This document shows positions 24,850-33,070 of a stretch of DNA of 64,000 bases, in pieces (positions within the stretch are counted from its first letter, which is position 1; every line of letters starts with the position of its first letter). The notes below the pieces were generated by a model that saw only the letters and a list, made by a program, of their open reading frames with translations, was not told the DNA's origin and searched no databases. The DNA comes from Streptomyces sp. NBC_01214 (lineage in GTDB: Bacteria; Actinomycetota; Actinomycetes; Streptomycetales; Streptomycetaceae): assembly GCF_026340975.1 (NCBI RefSeq), contig NZ_JAPEOS010000001.1:4931001-4995000 (forward strand), written 5' to 3'. A program made the position numbers and the translations under genes.

Positions 24850-25896
24850 GGATGCTTTGTCCTGTCGGCCGTTCGCCCATGACTCGACCATGAGATTCAG
24901 CTGGTTGTTGGCATCGAGGTAGTGGTCGGCGATGCCCGCGTTCGCCGTGACGTCCGCCTCCGCCTTCAGGTTGTTGCCCATGACCCAGGCCCAGGTGTCC
25001 ATACCGCGCTGGATCGAGTCGCCGATCGCGATGGACATGCCTCCGGCTGTCGTGAAGTACAGCGGTGTCACCGCGCCACCGATGACGTGGTAGGCCATCT
25101 TCGACTTCCGGTCCGCCGCGCTGTATGCGGCCATGCGGTCGTCGTTGAGGACATCTTCCCTGATCGCGCTGTACGCCCCCAGGACAGCGCCGGCGTTGCT
25201 CAGCGGATTGCTCTGGGCGAAGCCGGTGGCGGCCTGTGGGATCTTCTCCATTTCCAGGCTGATGTAGCGGGACTCCGCCTTGTGCAGCGTGGCGTACGCC
25301 TCCGGGTCGGCGGAGAGGCCCCGCATGAACTGGGCCAGGTCCTTCTGCGTCACCGCCATGTGGGTCTTGTCGCCGTTGTGGAAGAAGCCGTCGCCGGTGG
25401 CAGAGGTGATGTCCTGGCTGCTGCCCATGCCGCCCAGGATCTGGTGGGTGTCCTCGGTGGAGGAGGACGGGGCGCGGGCGATGGGCTCGCGGAGGTTCTC
25501 GTGGATCTTCTGGGAGGGGCCGAGCTCGCCGATGACGTCGTGCATGACGCGCGCCCGGGCGTCGGTGTGCGGAGTCACCGGCCAGGGGTCCTGCTGGGGG
25601 CCGAGGGGCGCGTGGCCGGTGGTCGCAGCCTCCAGGGCCGCGCCGAGGCCCGCGTGGCTGGTCGGGTCGACCAGGTCCGTGTTGTGATGGCCGAGGACCG
25701 TGTTGCGCGGCCAGTCGCGGGTGCCGTCACCGCTGCCGGCCAGGTAGTGCAGGTGGTCGTTGGAGACCTTGTCTCCGTCCGGGCCGTTGCCCTTGGCGTC
25801 GAAGAAGGCCGTCGCCGCGACGGGGTTCTTGCTCATGACGTCGAGCAGCCCGTCGATGGCGTCCGTCTCGATGCCGTCGTGACGGGCTCCTCACAG
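24850..25896 (-). pseudogene. C-terminal remnant of a large DUF6571/WXG100-like protein
   Basis: The minus-strand frame DGIETDAIDGLLDVMSKNPVAATAFFD, LHYLAGSGDGTRDWPRNTVLGHH, LGAALEAATTGH, RVMHDVIGELG and MAYHVIGGAVTPLYFTTAGGMSIAIGDSIQRGMDTWAW is the C-terminal part of long secretion-associated Streptomyces proteins (normally 600-800 aa with an N-terminal WXG-like helical domain). The N-terminal half is missing: upstream it joins an unrelated transporter fragment near 25900. The end degenerates after MVESWANGRQDKAS. It is a broken remnant rather than a short gene. Confidence 0.75.
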
Positions 25897-25904
25897 GTGA
25901 AAAT

Positions 25905-26081
25905 GCCGGGGGGCTTCTTCTCGGCCGATACGAGGTCGGCGAAGCCGAGCGGGGTGATCAGGCCGGTTCCGGCGCCGATCAGGGCCGCGCTGGTGAGGAT
26001 GCCGGTCAGGCCGGGGAGCATGGCGCATCCGAGTCCGGCGGCGGTGACGGTGAGGACGGAGACGGCCGCGTCGGTGGCCAC
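25905..26081 (-). pseudogene. MFS transporter fragment
   Basis: VTAAGLGCAMLPGLTGILTSAALIGAGTGLITPLGFADLVSA on the minus strand is the region of MFS segments 10-11 with the typical IGAGTGLITPLGF motif. Nothing upstream or downstream completes the transporter; the frame runs directly into the DUF6571-like remnant, marking a recombination junction near 25900. Confidence 0.7.
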
Positions 26082-26396
26082 GGGGAGGGGGTGCGGGGCT
26101 CAGGGGGGACGGCGTCCTGACCAGGCCGCTGTGGGTGCTGCTGTTCCTCGCGGCCCCTGCCCGGCTCCTGCCGCTTGACCTGCTGACCGCCCATGACGGC
26201 GACTCTTCAACGCGTGGGGTTCGGACTCCTCCCGCCCACACTGACACCAGGCATCACACTGCGCACATCTTATGCTACGGAATGTGGCGGCAGGGTGGTG
26301 TCCGGGCGGGTGCGGATGCGTCGGCATGCGGGCCGCAGGCCTGGTGCCGAAGATGAGCGCTACCCCGCCCGCCCGCGCCGTCAGGAGCCGATTGCC
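26082..26396. other. Spacer upstream of the three-helix-bundle gene
   Basis: No gene is supported. The last bases contain CAGGAG before ATG 26397. The frame of that gene is open upstream to 26193 but the extra residues are low-complexity. Confidence 0.5.
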
Positions 26397-26744
26397 ATGC
26401 TGGAGCGCACGCTGCGCAAGGACCGTACCGAGATCACCTTCAGCGTGGTCGGCGACTCCAATGACTGGCAGCCCGGCACCCACACCTTCCAGCCCCGCAA
26501 GGACGCCAAACGGGCCGTCACGAAAGAACTGCGCCCAGAGGAGGATGCCCTCACGATCCGCCATGTCACCGAGCGGCTGATGAAGGCGCACCCTCAGCTG
26601 GACGCAGACCTGCTGGAAAGCTCAGTGCGGACGGCGTACGAAGAACTCAGGTACGCACGTGTGCGCACCTACCTGCCGATCCTGATAGAGCGCAGAGCCA
26701 AGGACCTGCTGGGCTCCGAAGAGCAGACGGAACGCGGAACCTGA
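26397..26744 (+). CDS. Three-helix-bundle dimerisation-domain protein
   Basis: A 115-aa protein. The N-terminal part is MLERTLRKDRTEITFSVVGDSND; the C-terminal half ALTIRHVTERLMKAHPQLDADLLESSVRTAYEELRYARVRTYLPILIERRAKDLL is the short three-helix-bundle domain common in actinobacteria (E..I..V.ERL...P.......V...Y....ARVR.FVP.LVER.A). Such proteins are about 70-120 aa; their function is unknown, though the domain is thought to dimerise. The product is charged and probably cytosolic. It stands between gene debris on both sides. Confidence 0.75.
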   Translation: MLERTLRKDRTEITFSVVGDSNDWQPGTHTFQPRKDAKRAVTKELRPEEDALTIRHVTERLMKAHPQLDADLLESSVRTAYEELRYARVRTYLPILIERRAKDLLGSEEQTERGT

Positions 26745-27492
26745 CCTCCGGCCGCAGATAGGCGCGGAGTTCCGGCAGGCATCCGATACGCCGGTCTACG
26801 ACGCCCCGGTGCCCTGTGCTGCGAGGCCTGGCCACGGATCAGTGACGTCAGGACCCCGCCGGAGACGGAGGCTTTGTTCCCTGCGCGCGGCGCCATCGTC
26901 GGTCGCGATGGCGGCGGCCCGCAATGCCGAGGCGGGGTGACGGGCGCGGTCGGCGGCTGGGGGAGCCCCGCCAAGAGCAGCGGTCGCAGTTCCTGCGGTC
27001 CGCCGCGTACGGCAGGAGGCGGACGCCGGGTGGTGCGGCGGAGGCAGACATGGAGGGCGCGCTCCGTGAGCGTTTCGAGCGCCAGCAGTGGTGACTCGAC
27101 GCGCGGTGCGCACACCCGCAGTCGAGGGTCACGGAGTTGACGGCCTGCTGGTGGCCCCGGCTCGCCGCCTGGGCGCGATCGGCCGCACATCGGCGCGGCG
27201 CTCAGACGGGGGGTGGGGGCCGACCGTCAGGCATTGCGTTCGCCTCGTCCGTCGGAGGCCAGTGAATATGAGGGTGCGCTCGGCCGGGAAGCCGATCATC
27301 TGCTGCCGGAGGTCGGCTGCCGTGGCTGGCAGGCCGGAATCTGCTGCGTCCGTTCCGGTGGTTGGTGGTGATCGCGTATCGTGCGCCGCGGCGTTTGGCG
27401 CTCGGCCGCTCCATGTTCGGGATGAACGCCGACGGCGTCGCTGCTCAGCAACTTCAGCCAGTTCTGACGACTTCGGATACACGGGTGGCCCG
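26745..27492. other. 0.75 kb without a recognisable gene
   Basis: Long open frames exist on both strands (for example minus 26669-27190), but all are R/P/S-rich, lack family motifs and conflict with one another. Nothing here supports a gene, RNA or repeat. Confidence 0.5.
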
Positions 27493-27699
27493 ATGGGTGG
27501 GTTCAAGGCGTGGCTGTTGCGCCACGTGACGGACCAGGGCGCGCTCGGGGAGCTCGCCAGGCTGGCCGCCGCTGATCCGAACTGGCCCGAAGGCCCCGAC
27601 CGGCTGCAGACCTTCACGGATCACCTGGAGAGCAGCGGTGCCTCGCGAGCCACTCTGCAGAACCTCACCGACGCCTGGATCCGCTACGCCTCCCACTGA
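27493..27699 (+). CDS. YozE SAM-like family protein
   Basis: A 68-aa protein from ATG 27493: MGGFKAWLLRHVTDQGALGELARLAAADPNWP then LQTFTDHLESSGASRATLQNLTDAWIRYASH. The opening F..WL......G.LG.LA..A..DP.WP and the end TL...W..Y are the YozE SAM-like domain (PF06855), a small helical fold of unknown function often found in mobile-element neighbourhoods. The frame is open upstream but similarity starts at the ATG. No operon partner is visible. Confidence 0.8.
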   Translation: MGGFKAWLLRHVTDQGALGELARLAAADPNWPEGPDRLQTFTDHLESSGASRATLQNLTDAWIRYASH

Positions 27700-27817
27700 G
27701 TGAGGGCGCTTCACCCGGCACGCGCGGCTACGCGGGTCTTGGCGAGACTCGGACTGCGCGACCGCGTCCAGGCCGTCGTCCTCGCCGGGTGGGGTTGGAG
27801 TCCGGCACGGCGAGGAC

Positions 27818-28110
27818 TCAGTGGCGGTAGGCAGCCGTCGCGATCTGGGCGAACGAGCGGATCAGCGGGTTCGGGTCGCCCGCGTTTTACGCCGCCACCA
27901 CGCGGTTCGGCGCCACGTCGGTCACCGGTACCGCGGTCAGCTCCTCTGGTGGGTGGTGTACGAGCGGGGTCATGCCGACGCTGCCGTTCCAGAGCACGGC
28001 TTGCAGGCATTCCTGGACGGCGCGCACGACCGGGCCCTCGCGTGGCTCGCCGCCGTTCCAGTACGACTGCCGGAAAGGTTCGGTGCCGTCCGGGAACTGG
28101 AATCAGCGGC
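27818..28110 (-). pseudogene. C-terminal remnant of a LysR regulator
   Basis: Read on the minus strand: FPDGTEPFRQSYWNGGEPREG, VVRAVQECLQAVLWNGSVGMTPL, ELTAVPVTDVAPNRVVAA, then an in-frame TAA, then NAGDPNPLIRSFAQIATAAYRH and stop at 27818. This is the end of the LysR effector-binding domain (relatives read VVLAWxAGDxNPLVRSFV). The DNA-binding half is absent and a TGA lies just upstream of the first recognisable residues, so only debris remains. Confidence 0.8.
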
Positions 28111-28114
28111 GGTC

Positions 28115-28145
28115 GGCCCGGTCGGCCCGGTCGGCCCGGTCGGTC
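28115..28145. repeat. 9-bp tandem repeat, GTCGGCCCG
   Basis: About three and a half copies of GTCGGCCCG, just upstream of the LysR remnant. They encode nothing recognisable. Confidence 0.6.
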
Positions 28146-28256
28146 AGCGTCTGACGGTCCAGGCGAGCCGGCGGATCGACGGCGCGGGCACGGCGCCCAC
28201 CGGATGGGCGCGCAGCTCGTGCACCGTCAGGCTGCAGATCGGCGCAACCGGGTTAC

Positions 28257-28346
28257 ATGAGCCGCACAAACCGCCACGTGGCCCTCAACATCTCGCTCTT
28301 CGTCGCCATGGCCGTCACCACCTGGCTGGCGACGACAGGGCTGTGA
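28257..28346 (+). CDS. Possible 29-aa membrane peptide
   Basis: ATG 28257 to TGA 28346 encodes MSRTNRHVALNISLFVAMAV then TTWLATTGL: a basic start followed by one hydrophobic segment. It could be a small membrane peptide or the stub of a lost gene. No clear ribosome-binding site precedes it, so support is weak. Confidence 0.2.
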   Translation: MSRTNRHVALNISLFVAMAVTTWLATTGL

Positions 28347-28398
28347 CTTCAGGTGGGCCAGCGGTCGGCCGGTGGTATGGGAATGATTGGAGTGGGGG

Positions 28399-28437
28399 CG
28401 GGGGCTGGCGCGCACCGGGGGAGAGCGCCAGCCCCCG
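28399..28437. terminator. Strong hairpin, no assigned gene
   Basis: Perfect 13-bp arms CGGGGGCTGGCGC (28399-28411) and GCGCCAGCCCCCG (28425-28437) around a 13-base loop. It follows the possible 29-aa frame by about 50 bases. Confidence 0.6.
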
Positions 28438-28983
28438 GTGGAGGGCCGCCGGATACGGGGGCGATGTGTCGGCGGCCGTGGTGTGCGGAGCCCCGGACGC
28501 CTCGACTGCTCGGGGCAGGCCGAAGGGGTGGGGCAGCGGTTGAAGCGTAAAGCATGTGTGTCGCGAAGGCACATTCCGGGGCGGCGGGCGAGGCTGGAGG
28601 CCCCACGTGGCCCTGGGTAGGCAGTTCGCACCCTACGAGGGGGAGCTGCGGGTGGCCTGCATCCTCTGGGCGCCGGGTACGGCGGATGGCCCTTGCGGTG
28701 CAGTCCCACCGCTACGCAGCGCCTGAGGGGAGGGGGGTGCTGGACGGTGCGGCCCGCCGTGGGGTCGGCGGGCAGGCGCAGGACCGGTCGTCGCGGCCCG
28801 GACGTCGATGCGGTGGCTAGGTGGTGCTCGGCATCCGGGGTGATCGCCCGGCTGCAGAGCACGGTGGACGGCATGTTGTCGGTGATCACTGGTGGCCGGC
28901 CGCCGTGGTTGCCCTTGCGGGCTCGGGCTGCGGAATTCCTGCGGATCGCGAGACGGTCCAGGTGTACCGGCCCGCGGGGTCGT
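28438..28983. other. 0.55 kb without a recognisable gene
   Basis: Several overlapping + frames show weak coding-like stretches (for example GRQFAPYEGELRVACILWAPG near 28622) but none extends or matches a family. Possibly debris. Confidence 0.4.
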
Positions 28984-29499
28984 TCACCTGGCCGGTGTTT
29001 CGGCGATCCACTGGGCGAGGGAGAGCAGGGTGGTTTCGGCGCTGTGCGTCATGTAGTCGCGCAGGGCGTCGAGGTCGCCTCGGGTGGCGCCGAGCACAGG
29101 GTCGAGGCGTAGGAGTTGCCAGGACTGCTCGACGATGGTTCCACGTCCCTGCGGGTGGCAGGTCCAGCTCCATTGCACGATGCCGTCCTCGGCGCCGCCG
29201 ACCACGAAGGCGAAGGAGGTGCCGGGGTCGGCCCGTACGACCTGGGAGCGGGTGGTCCACTGCTTGCCGTCCCTCTGGTTGCGGCCGCTGAACCAGGCCC
29301 CGACCCGGGGTTCGGCGCCCTGGTCGAACGTGACGTCGCTCGCGTTGGGGCTCCAGCGCCCGATGGCGGACACGTCACTGACCAGGTCGTAGACCCGGGC
29401 GGGCGCGGCAGCGACCCAGGCGCGCCGGGTGAAGCTGAAATCCGATGCGTCCAGGACCTCGAAGAGGTCGTGTTCGCTGGTGGTGGCGCTGGCGCTCAA
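28984..29499 (-). CDS. SRPBCC (polyketide cyclase/START-like) protein
   Basis: A 171-aa helix-grip protein: FSFTRRAWVAAAPARVYDLVSDVSAIGRWSPNASDVTF (family opening with the VYDLVSDVSAIGRWSP signature), then GAWFSGRNQRDGKQWTTRSQVVRADPGTSFAFVVGG, the W-rich strand VQWSWTCHP and a C-terminal helix. Such proteins bind hydrophobic ligands. TTG 29499 is chosen because AGGAGGA lies 5 bases upstream and no ATG or GTG gives a better start. It is divergent from an XRE regulator across a 140-base gap, a recurring pair in Streptomyces. Confidence 0.85.
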   Translation of the reverse strand: MSASATTSEHDLFEVLDASDFSFTRRAWVAAAPARVYDLVSDVSAIGRWSPNASDVTFDQGAEPRVGAWFSGRNQRDGKQWTTRSQVVRADPGTSFAFVVGGAEDGIVQWSWTCHPQGRGTIVEQSWQLLRLDPVLGATRGDLDALRDYMTHSAETTLLSLAQWIAETPAR

Positions 29500-29639
29500 G
29501 GTGTCCTCCTGGACAGGTGGGGTGGGGCCATGTCGGCGACGCCCACATCACCACCGCTCCCGCCGGGTAGCCAGACCCGCTGGTGCCTATCCACGCCAGG
29601 GTCAGGCTGTGCGGTGGCACCCGGCCCATACTCGGATCC

Positions 29640-30542
29640 ATGAACGGAAAAGTGCGGCTAGGGGAGTTCCTGCAGACGCGGCGCTCCCAGCTGCAACCGG
29701 AGGATCTCGGGATACCCGGCTACGGGGAGCGGCGCCGTGTGCCGGGTCTACGGCGGGAGGAGCTGGCGTCGCTGGCGGGTGTCAGCGTCTCCTACTACAC
29801 CCGGCTGGAACAGGGGCAGTCCCTGAACGCCTCACCACAGGTGCTGGACGCGATCGCCCGGGCCCTGCGGCTGGAGGCGGCCGAGCGCCTGCACCTGCAC
29901 GACCTGGCCCGGTCATCGGCCACGGGCTCAGGGCGAGTCCGCCGGCCCGCTCCGGAGTGGGTGACGGAGGCGACCGGCCAGCTGCTGGAGGCACTGGTCC
30001 ACGTCCCGGCGATCGTGACCGGCCGCCGCAGTGACGTCCTGGCATGGAATCGGCTGGGCCATGCGCTGTTCGCCGGACACGTGGACCCGGACGCCCCGAA
30101 CCGGCCGGCGGATCGGCCCAACATGGCTCGGCTGGTGTTCCTTGACGCGCACACCCGTGACCTGTACGCCGACTGGCCGGCCAAGGCCAGGGCCGTGGTG
30201 GGGAATCTGCGCCTGGTGGCGGGACGGCATCCGGACGACACCGCGCTCCACGCGCTCGTGGGTGAACTGAGCGCGAAGAGCCTCGACTTCGCCTCGATGT
30301 GGGCCGACCACCGCGTCACGGCGTGCGCCGTCGCGACCTACGAGATGCGGCATCCGCTCGTCGGCCCGCTGACCGTCACCCAACAGACCCTGAGCCAGGG
30401 CCTGGGCCCGGACCAGGGGCAGAACATCGTGGTCGCCACCACCGAGGCCGATTCGCCCGCGCGGACCACGCTGGCCCTGCTCGACCAGGTCACCCCGCAG
30501 CACGACCCGGCGCGACGGGGAATCCGGGCCGGCTCCGGCTGA
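29640..30542 (+). CDS. XRE-type regulator with MmyB-like ligand domain
   Basis: A 300-aa protein. Residues 1-80 carry the helix-turn-helix (RRVPGLRREELASLAGVSVSYYTRLEQGQSLNASPQVLDAIARALRL), with the typical LGEFLQTRRSQLQPEDLG lead. From about 100 on, VPAIVTGRRSDVLAWNRLGHALF, RLVFLDAHTRDLYADWPAKARAVVGNLRL and HPLVGPLTVTQQTLSQG match the MmyB-like PAS-related domain. It probably controls the divergent SRPBCC gene in response to a small hydrophobic ligand. ATG 29640 fits the family start; the potential -10 (CATACT) is close to it, so the leader may be very short. Confidence 0.9.
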   Translation: MNGKVRLGEFLQTRRSQLQPEDLGIPGYGERRRVPGLRREELASLAGVSVSYYTRLEQGQSLNASPQVLDAIARALRLEAAERLHLHDLARSSATGSGRVRRPAPEWVTEATGQLLEALVHVPAIVTGRRSDVLAWNRLGHALFAGHVDPDAPNRPADRPNMARLVFLDAHTRDLYADWPAKARAVVGNLRLVAGRHPDDTALHALVGELSAKSLDFASMWADHRVTACAVATYEMRHPLVGPLTVTQQTLSQGLGPDQGQNIVVATTEADSPARTTLALLDQVTPQHDPARRGIRAGSG

Positions 30543-30624
30543 CCCGGCACACACCACAAGCCCCCAACCCCCAACCCCCGCATCGGCGTACCGCTGCCGC
30601 ATGCCCGAAAACAGTGAAGGAACC

Positions 30625-31599
30625 ATGTTCAAGAACAAGTTCACGCTGTCCAAAACCGCCGCAGCAGCCGTCGTACTGACCGCTGCGGCGGTCGTCGCGG
30701 CCACCCCCGGCGTCGCGTCCGCCGTCTTCGCCCCACTGAGCTGCGCGCGCATCACCGCGCACTTCGACCTGGCCCGGCACCAGACGCCCGAGAACATCGC
30801 CGTGGCTCCCGACGGCAGCGCGTACGTCACCTTCGCCGCCGCCCGCCAGGTCGCCCACATCACCCCCGGGGGATCCACCCGGATCCTGGCCACCCTGCCC
30901 GCACCCGCCGACGGCGGCGTCCACACCCCGGTACTGGGCTTCGCCCTGACCACCGGCATCGTCCGCGCGCACGACGGCACCCTGTACTTCCTGTACGCCA
31001 CCGGCACCGCCGACCTGACCGGCCTGTGGCGGCTGCGCCCCGGCGGCACCCCGCAGCGCATCGCAGAGCTGCCCGCGGCTGGCCTGCCCAACGGCCTGGC
31101 CCTGGACCCGCGCACCCGGACCCTCTACATCACCGACTCCGTCCTCGGCACCATCTCGAGCGTGCCCACCACCGGAGGCACCCCCCGTACCTGGTCCACC
31201 GCCCCCGAACTGGCCTCCACCGGATTCCTCGGCGCCAACGGGCTGAAGACCAGGGGCGGGGCGCTGTGGGTCACCAACCTCGACCGGGGCACCGTCCTGC
31301 GCATACCCGTCCTGCGGGACGGTAGCGCCGGCCCGGTCCAGACCCGGGCAACCGGCCTGGCCGGGATCGACGACTTCGCCTTCACCGGCCACGGCGACCA
31401 GATCCTGGCCGCCCTCAACGGCCCCGGCGAGGTCGTCGTCGTCCAGCCCGACGGCACCCACTCCACCGTCCTGACCGCCGCCGACGGCCTGCAGAACCCC
31501 ACCTCCATCGCCCTGCGCGGCGACACCGCCTACGTCCTGAGCGCCGCGTACGTCACGGCGAAGGACCCCAACCTCCTCCTGGCCCACCTGGGCGGCTAG
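30625..31599 (+). CDS. Secreted SMP-30/NHL-like beta-propeller protein
   Basis: A 324-aa precursor with a signal peptide (MFKNKFTLSKTAAAAVVLTA...ATPGVASA, cut near residue 34), then repeated propeller blades: PENIAVAPDGSAYVTFAAARQVAHI, LPNGLALDPRTRTLYITDSVLGTISSV, ANGLKTRGGALWVTNLDRGTVLRI, NPTSIALRGDTAYVLSAAYV. These are SMP-30/gluconolactonase-like repeats; lactonase activity is possible but unproven. ATG 30625 follows GAAGGA; ATG 30601 would add eight polar residues before the signal. Its stop codon TAG lies within the CTAG target site of the IS element that follows. Confidence 0.87.
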   Translation: MFKNKFTLSKTAAAAVVLTAAAVVAATPGVASAVFAPLSCARITAHFDLARHQTPENIAVAPDGSAYVTFAAARQVAHITPGGSTRILATLPAPADGGVHTPVLGFALTTGIVRAHDGTLYFLYATGTADLTGLWRLRPGGTPQRIAELPAAGLPNGLALDPRTRTLYITDSVLGTISSVPTTGGTPRTWSTAPELASTGFLGANGLKTRGGALWVTNLDRGTVLRIPVLRDGSAGPVQTRATGLAGIDDFAFTGHGDQILAALNGPGEVVVVQPDGTHSTVLTAADGLQNPTSIALRGDTAYVLSAAYVTAKDPNLLLAHLGG

Positions 31600-31621
31600 G
31601 CCGTTTCGTTTGGATCATCGG
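31600..31621 (+). repeat. Left terminal inverted repeat of the IS element
   Basis: It reads GCCGTTTCGTTTGGATCATC and on into GG. It matches the reverse complement of the right end (33049-33070) at 20 of 22 positions. Confidence 0.8.
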
Positions 31622-32466
31622 GCGGACCAGAGGAAGATGCCTGCAATGTGCAGTCCTGCCAGGTAGATGGTCGCCGTCTTCTCGTAGCGAGTGGCGATGC
31701 CCCGCCACTGCTTCAAGCGGTTGATGCATCGCTCGACCGTGTTGCGCTGCTTGTATGCCTCGCGGTCGAAGGCGGGTGGCCTGCCGCCCCGGCTGCCTCG
31801 CCGCAGCCGGTGGCCCTGCTGGTCCGCCGGAACGGGGATGACTGCCCGAATGCCGCGTTTGCGTAGGTGTTCGCGGATGGCGCGTGATGAGTACGCCTTG
31901 TCAGCCAGGACTACGTCTGGCCTGGTGCGGGGCCGTCCGCGTCGTCGGGGAACGCGCAAACTGGCCATCACGTGCGCGAAGGCGGGTGCGTCACCGGCCT
32001 GTCCGGCAGTGAGAACGAAGGCGAGCGGCCGGCAACCGGCGTCGGCAGCGAGGTGAATCTTGGTGGTCAGTCCGCCGCGGGAGCGACCGATGGCATGGTC
32101 GTCCGGCTCGTCGGCTGGGGCCCCCTTTTGCGGGCCCCGGCCGCGTGCTGGTGGGCGCGCACGATCGTGGAGTCCACCGAGACCGTCCAGCTCAGGTCCT
32201 CGTCGGCGTCGGCCTGGGCCACGAAGCCGGTTGTAGACGCCCCGCCAGTTGCCGTACTTCTCGGGCAGGTGAACCCACTGCGATCCGGTCTGGAACTTCC
32301 AGGCGATCGCGTCGATCACCTCGCGGTGGTCCCGCCACCGGCCACCCCGCTTTGGCGCCCGGTCTGGGAGCAACGGCTCGATCCGCGCCCACTGCACGTC
32401 AGTCAACGGCACAACTAGACCAACGATCAGATGGTCTGAAGGAAGCGGGCCTACTATCCTCGCCAT
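31615..32466 (-). pseudogene. IS5-family transposase with internal deletion and frameshifts
   Basis: The N-terminal part VVPLTDVQWARIEPLLPDRAPKRGGRWRDHREVIDAIAWKFQTGSQWVHLPEKYGNWRGVYNRLR and the C-terminal part from DDHAIGRSRGGLTTKIHLAADAGCRPL through DVVLADKAYSSRAIREHLRKRGI to RNTVERCINRLKQWRGIATRYEKTA are intact IS5-group sequence in one frame. Between them (about 32090-32240) roughly 15 codons are missing and the frame is shifted: FVAQADADEDLSWTVSVDSTIVRAHQHAAGAR, which holds the first catalytic Asp, is read only in another frame. A lost A in an A-run (GCAAAAGGGG) restores frame. The start may be near 32408 or at ATG 32466. Confidence 0.88.
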
Positions 32467-33008
32467 GGGCACCGTGATCATGACTGTCAGTCTGGCCTTC
32501 GTCGGATACCTGGCGACGTACCTCAATGGGCTGCGGCTCGCGCAGCGGCAGGCCCGGCTCGCCCGAGTGAGCCAGCAGTTGAGTGACTTCTACGGCCCGC
32601 TCTTCGCGCTCATGGAGGCCAACAGTCGTGCCTATGAGGCGTTCTGCGAGCGGTATGCCCGCCCCGATGGGGTCCACCCCTTCGACCACGACGTTCCCCC
32701 CACCGAGGAGGAGCTCGCCGAGTGGCGCATCTGGGCCACGACCGTCTTCCTGCCCAACATCCAGAAGATGCGCGATGTGGTCGTCACGAAGGCCGACCTC
32801 CTCATCGAGGAGGAGGTGCCGCCTGTCCTGCTCGTACTGTGCGCCCATGTCGCTGGCTACGAGATCACCGCGGCGCTGGGCATCTGGTGAGTTCGGCGAA
32901 TACAAGTCCGTCATCCAGTTCCCGGGGCCCGAGCTGAAGGAGTACGCCACCACTCGCTTCGCGCGACTCAAGAAGCAGCAGGCTGCCCTTCTCGGTCGGC
33001 GGCGCTGA
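32465..33008 (+). pseudogene. IS-borne passenger: one-TM protein of unknown function, frameshifted
   Basis: From ATG 32465: MGTVIMTVSLAFVGYLATYL (membrane anchor), then NGLRLAQRQARLARVSQQLSDFYGPLFALMEANSRAYEAF, PTEEELAEWRIWATTVFLPNIQKMRDVVVTKADLLIEEEVPPVLLVLCAHVAGYEITAA. The frame stops at 32890, but the family continues in another frame (RWASGEFGEYKSVIQFPGPELKEYATTRFARLKKQQAALLGRRR) to 33008, so a one- or two-base indel near 32877 has broken it. The family is widespread, about 170 aa with a short N-terminal anchor and helical cytosolic part; its function is unknown. It lies between the transposase and the right inverted repeat. The ATGs of the two genes overlap head to head in CATG. Confidence 0.78.
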
Positions 33009-33048
33009 AGCCCGAAGAGGAGCGGGTGCTACATCCCAGAGCAGCGAT

Positions 33049-33070
33049 CCGGTGATCCAAAAGAAACGGC
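33049..33070 (-). repeat. Right terminal inverted repeat of the IS element
   Basis: The reverse complement reads GCCGTTTCTTTTGGATCACC and on into GG. CTAG follows directly at 33071. Confidence 0.8.

Larger units (their letters stand above)
31600..33070. mobile_element. IS5-type element with passenger gene, 1471 bp
   Basis: Imperfect terminal inverted repeats (20 of 22 identical) bound a transposase gene on the minus strand and a second, unrelated gene on the + strand. CTAG is found directly outside both ends (31596-31599 and 33071-33074), as expected of a 4-bp target duplication for this group. The transposase alone would make an element of about 0.85 kb; no second inverted repeat is visible near 32430, so the right end lies beyond the passenger gene. 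The transposase is now damaged. Confidence 0.8.

Noticed and set aside
28227..28889. 220-codon minus frame
   Set aside because: Low-complexity R/P-rich translation with no motif, and it overlaps the perfect hairpin at 28399-28437.
31972..32418. + strand frame opposite the IS transposase
   Set aside because: A shadow of the transposase; the minus-strand similarity explains the region.
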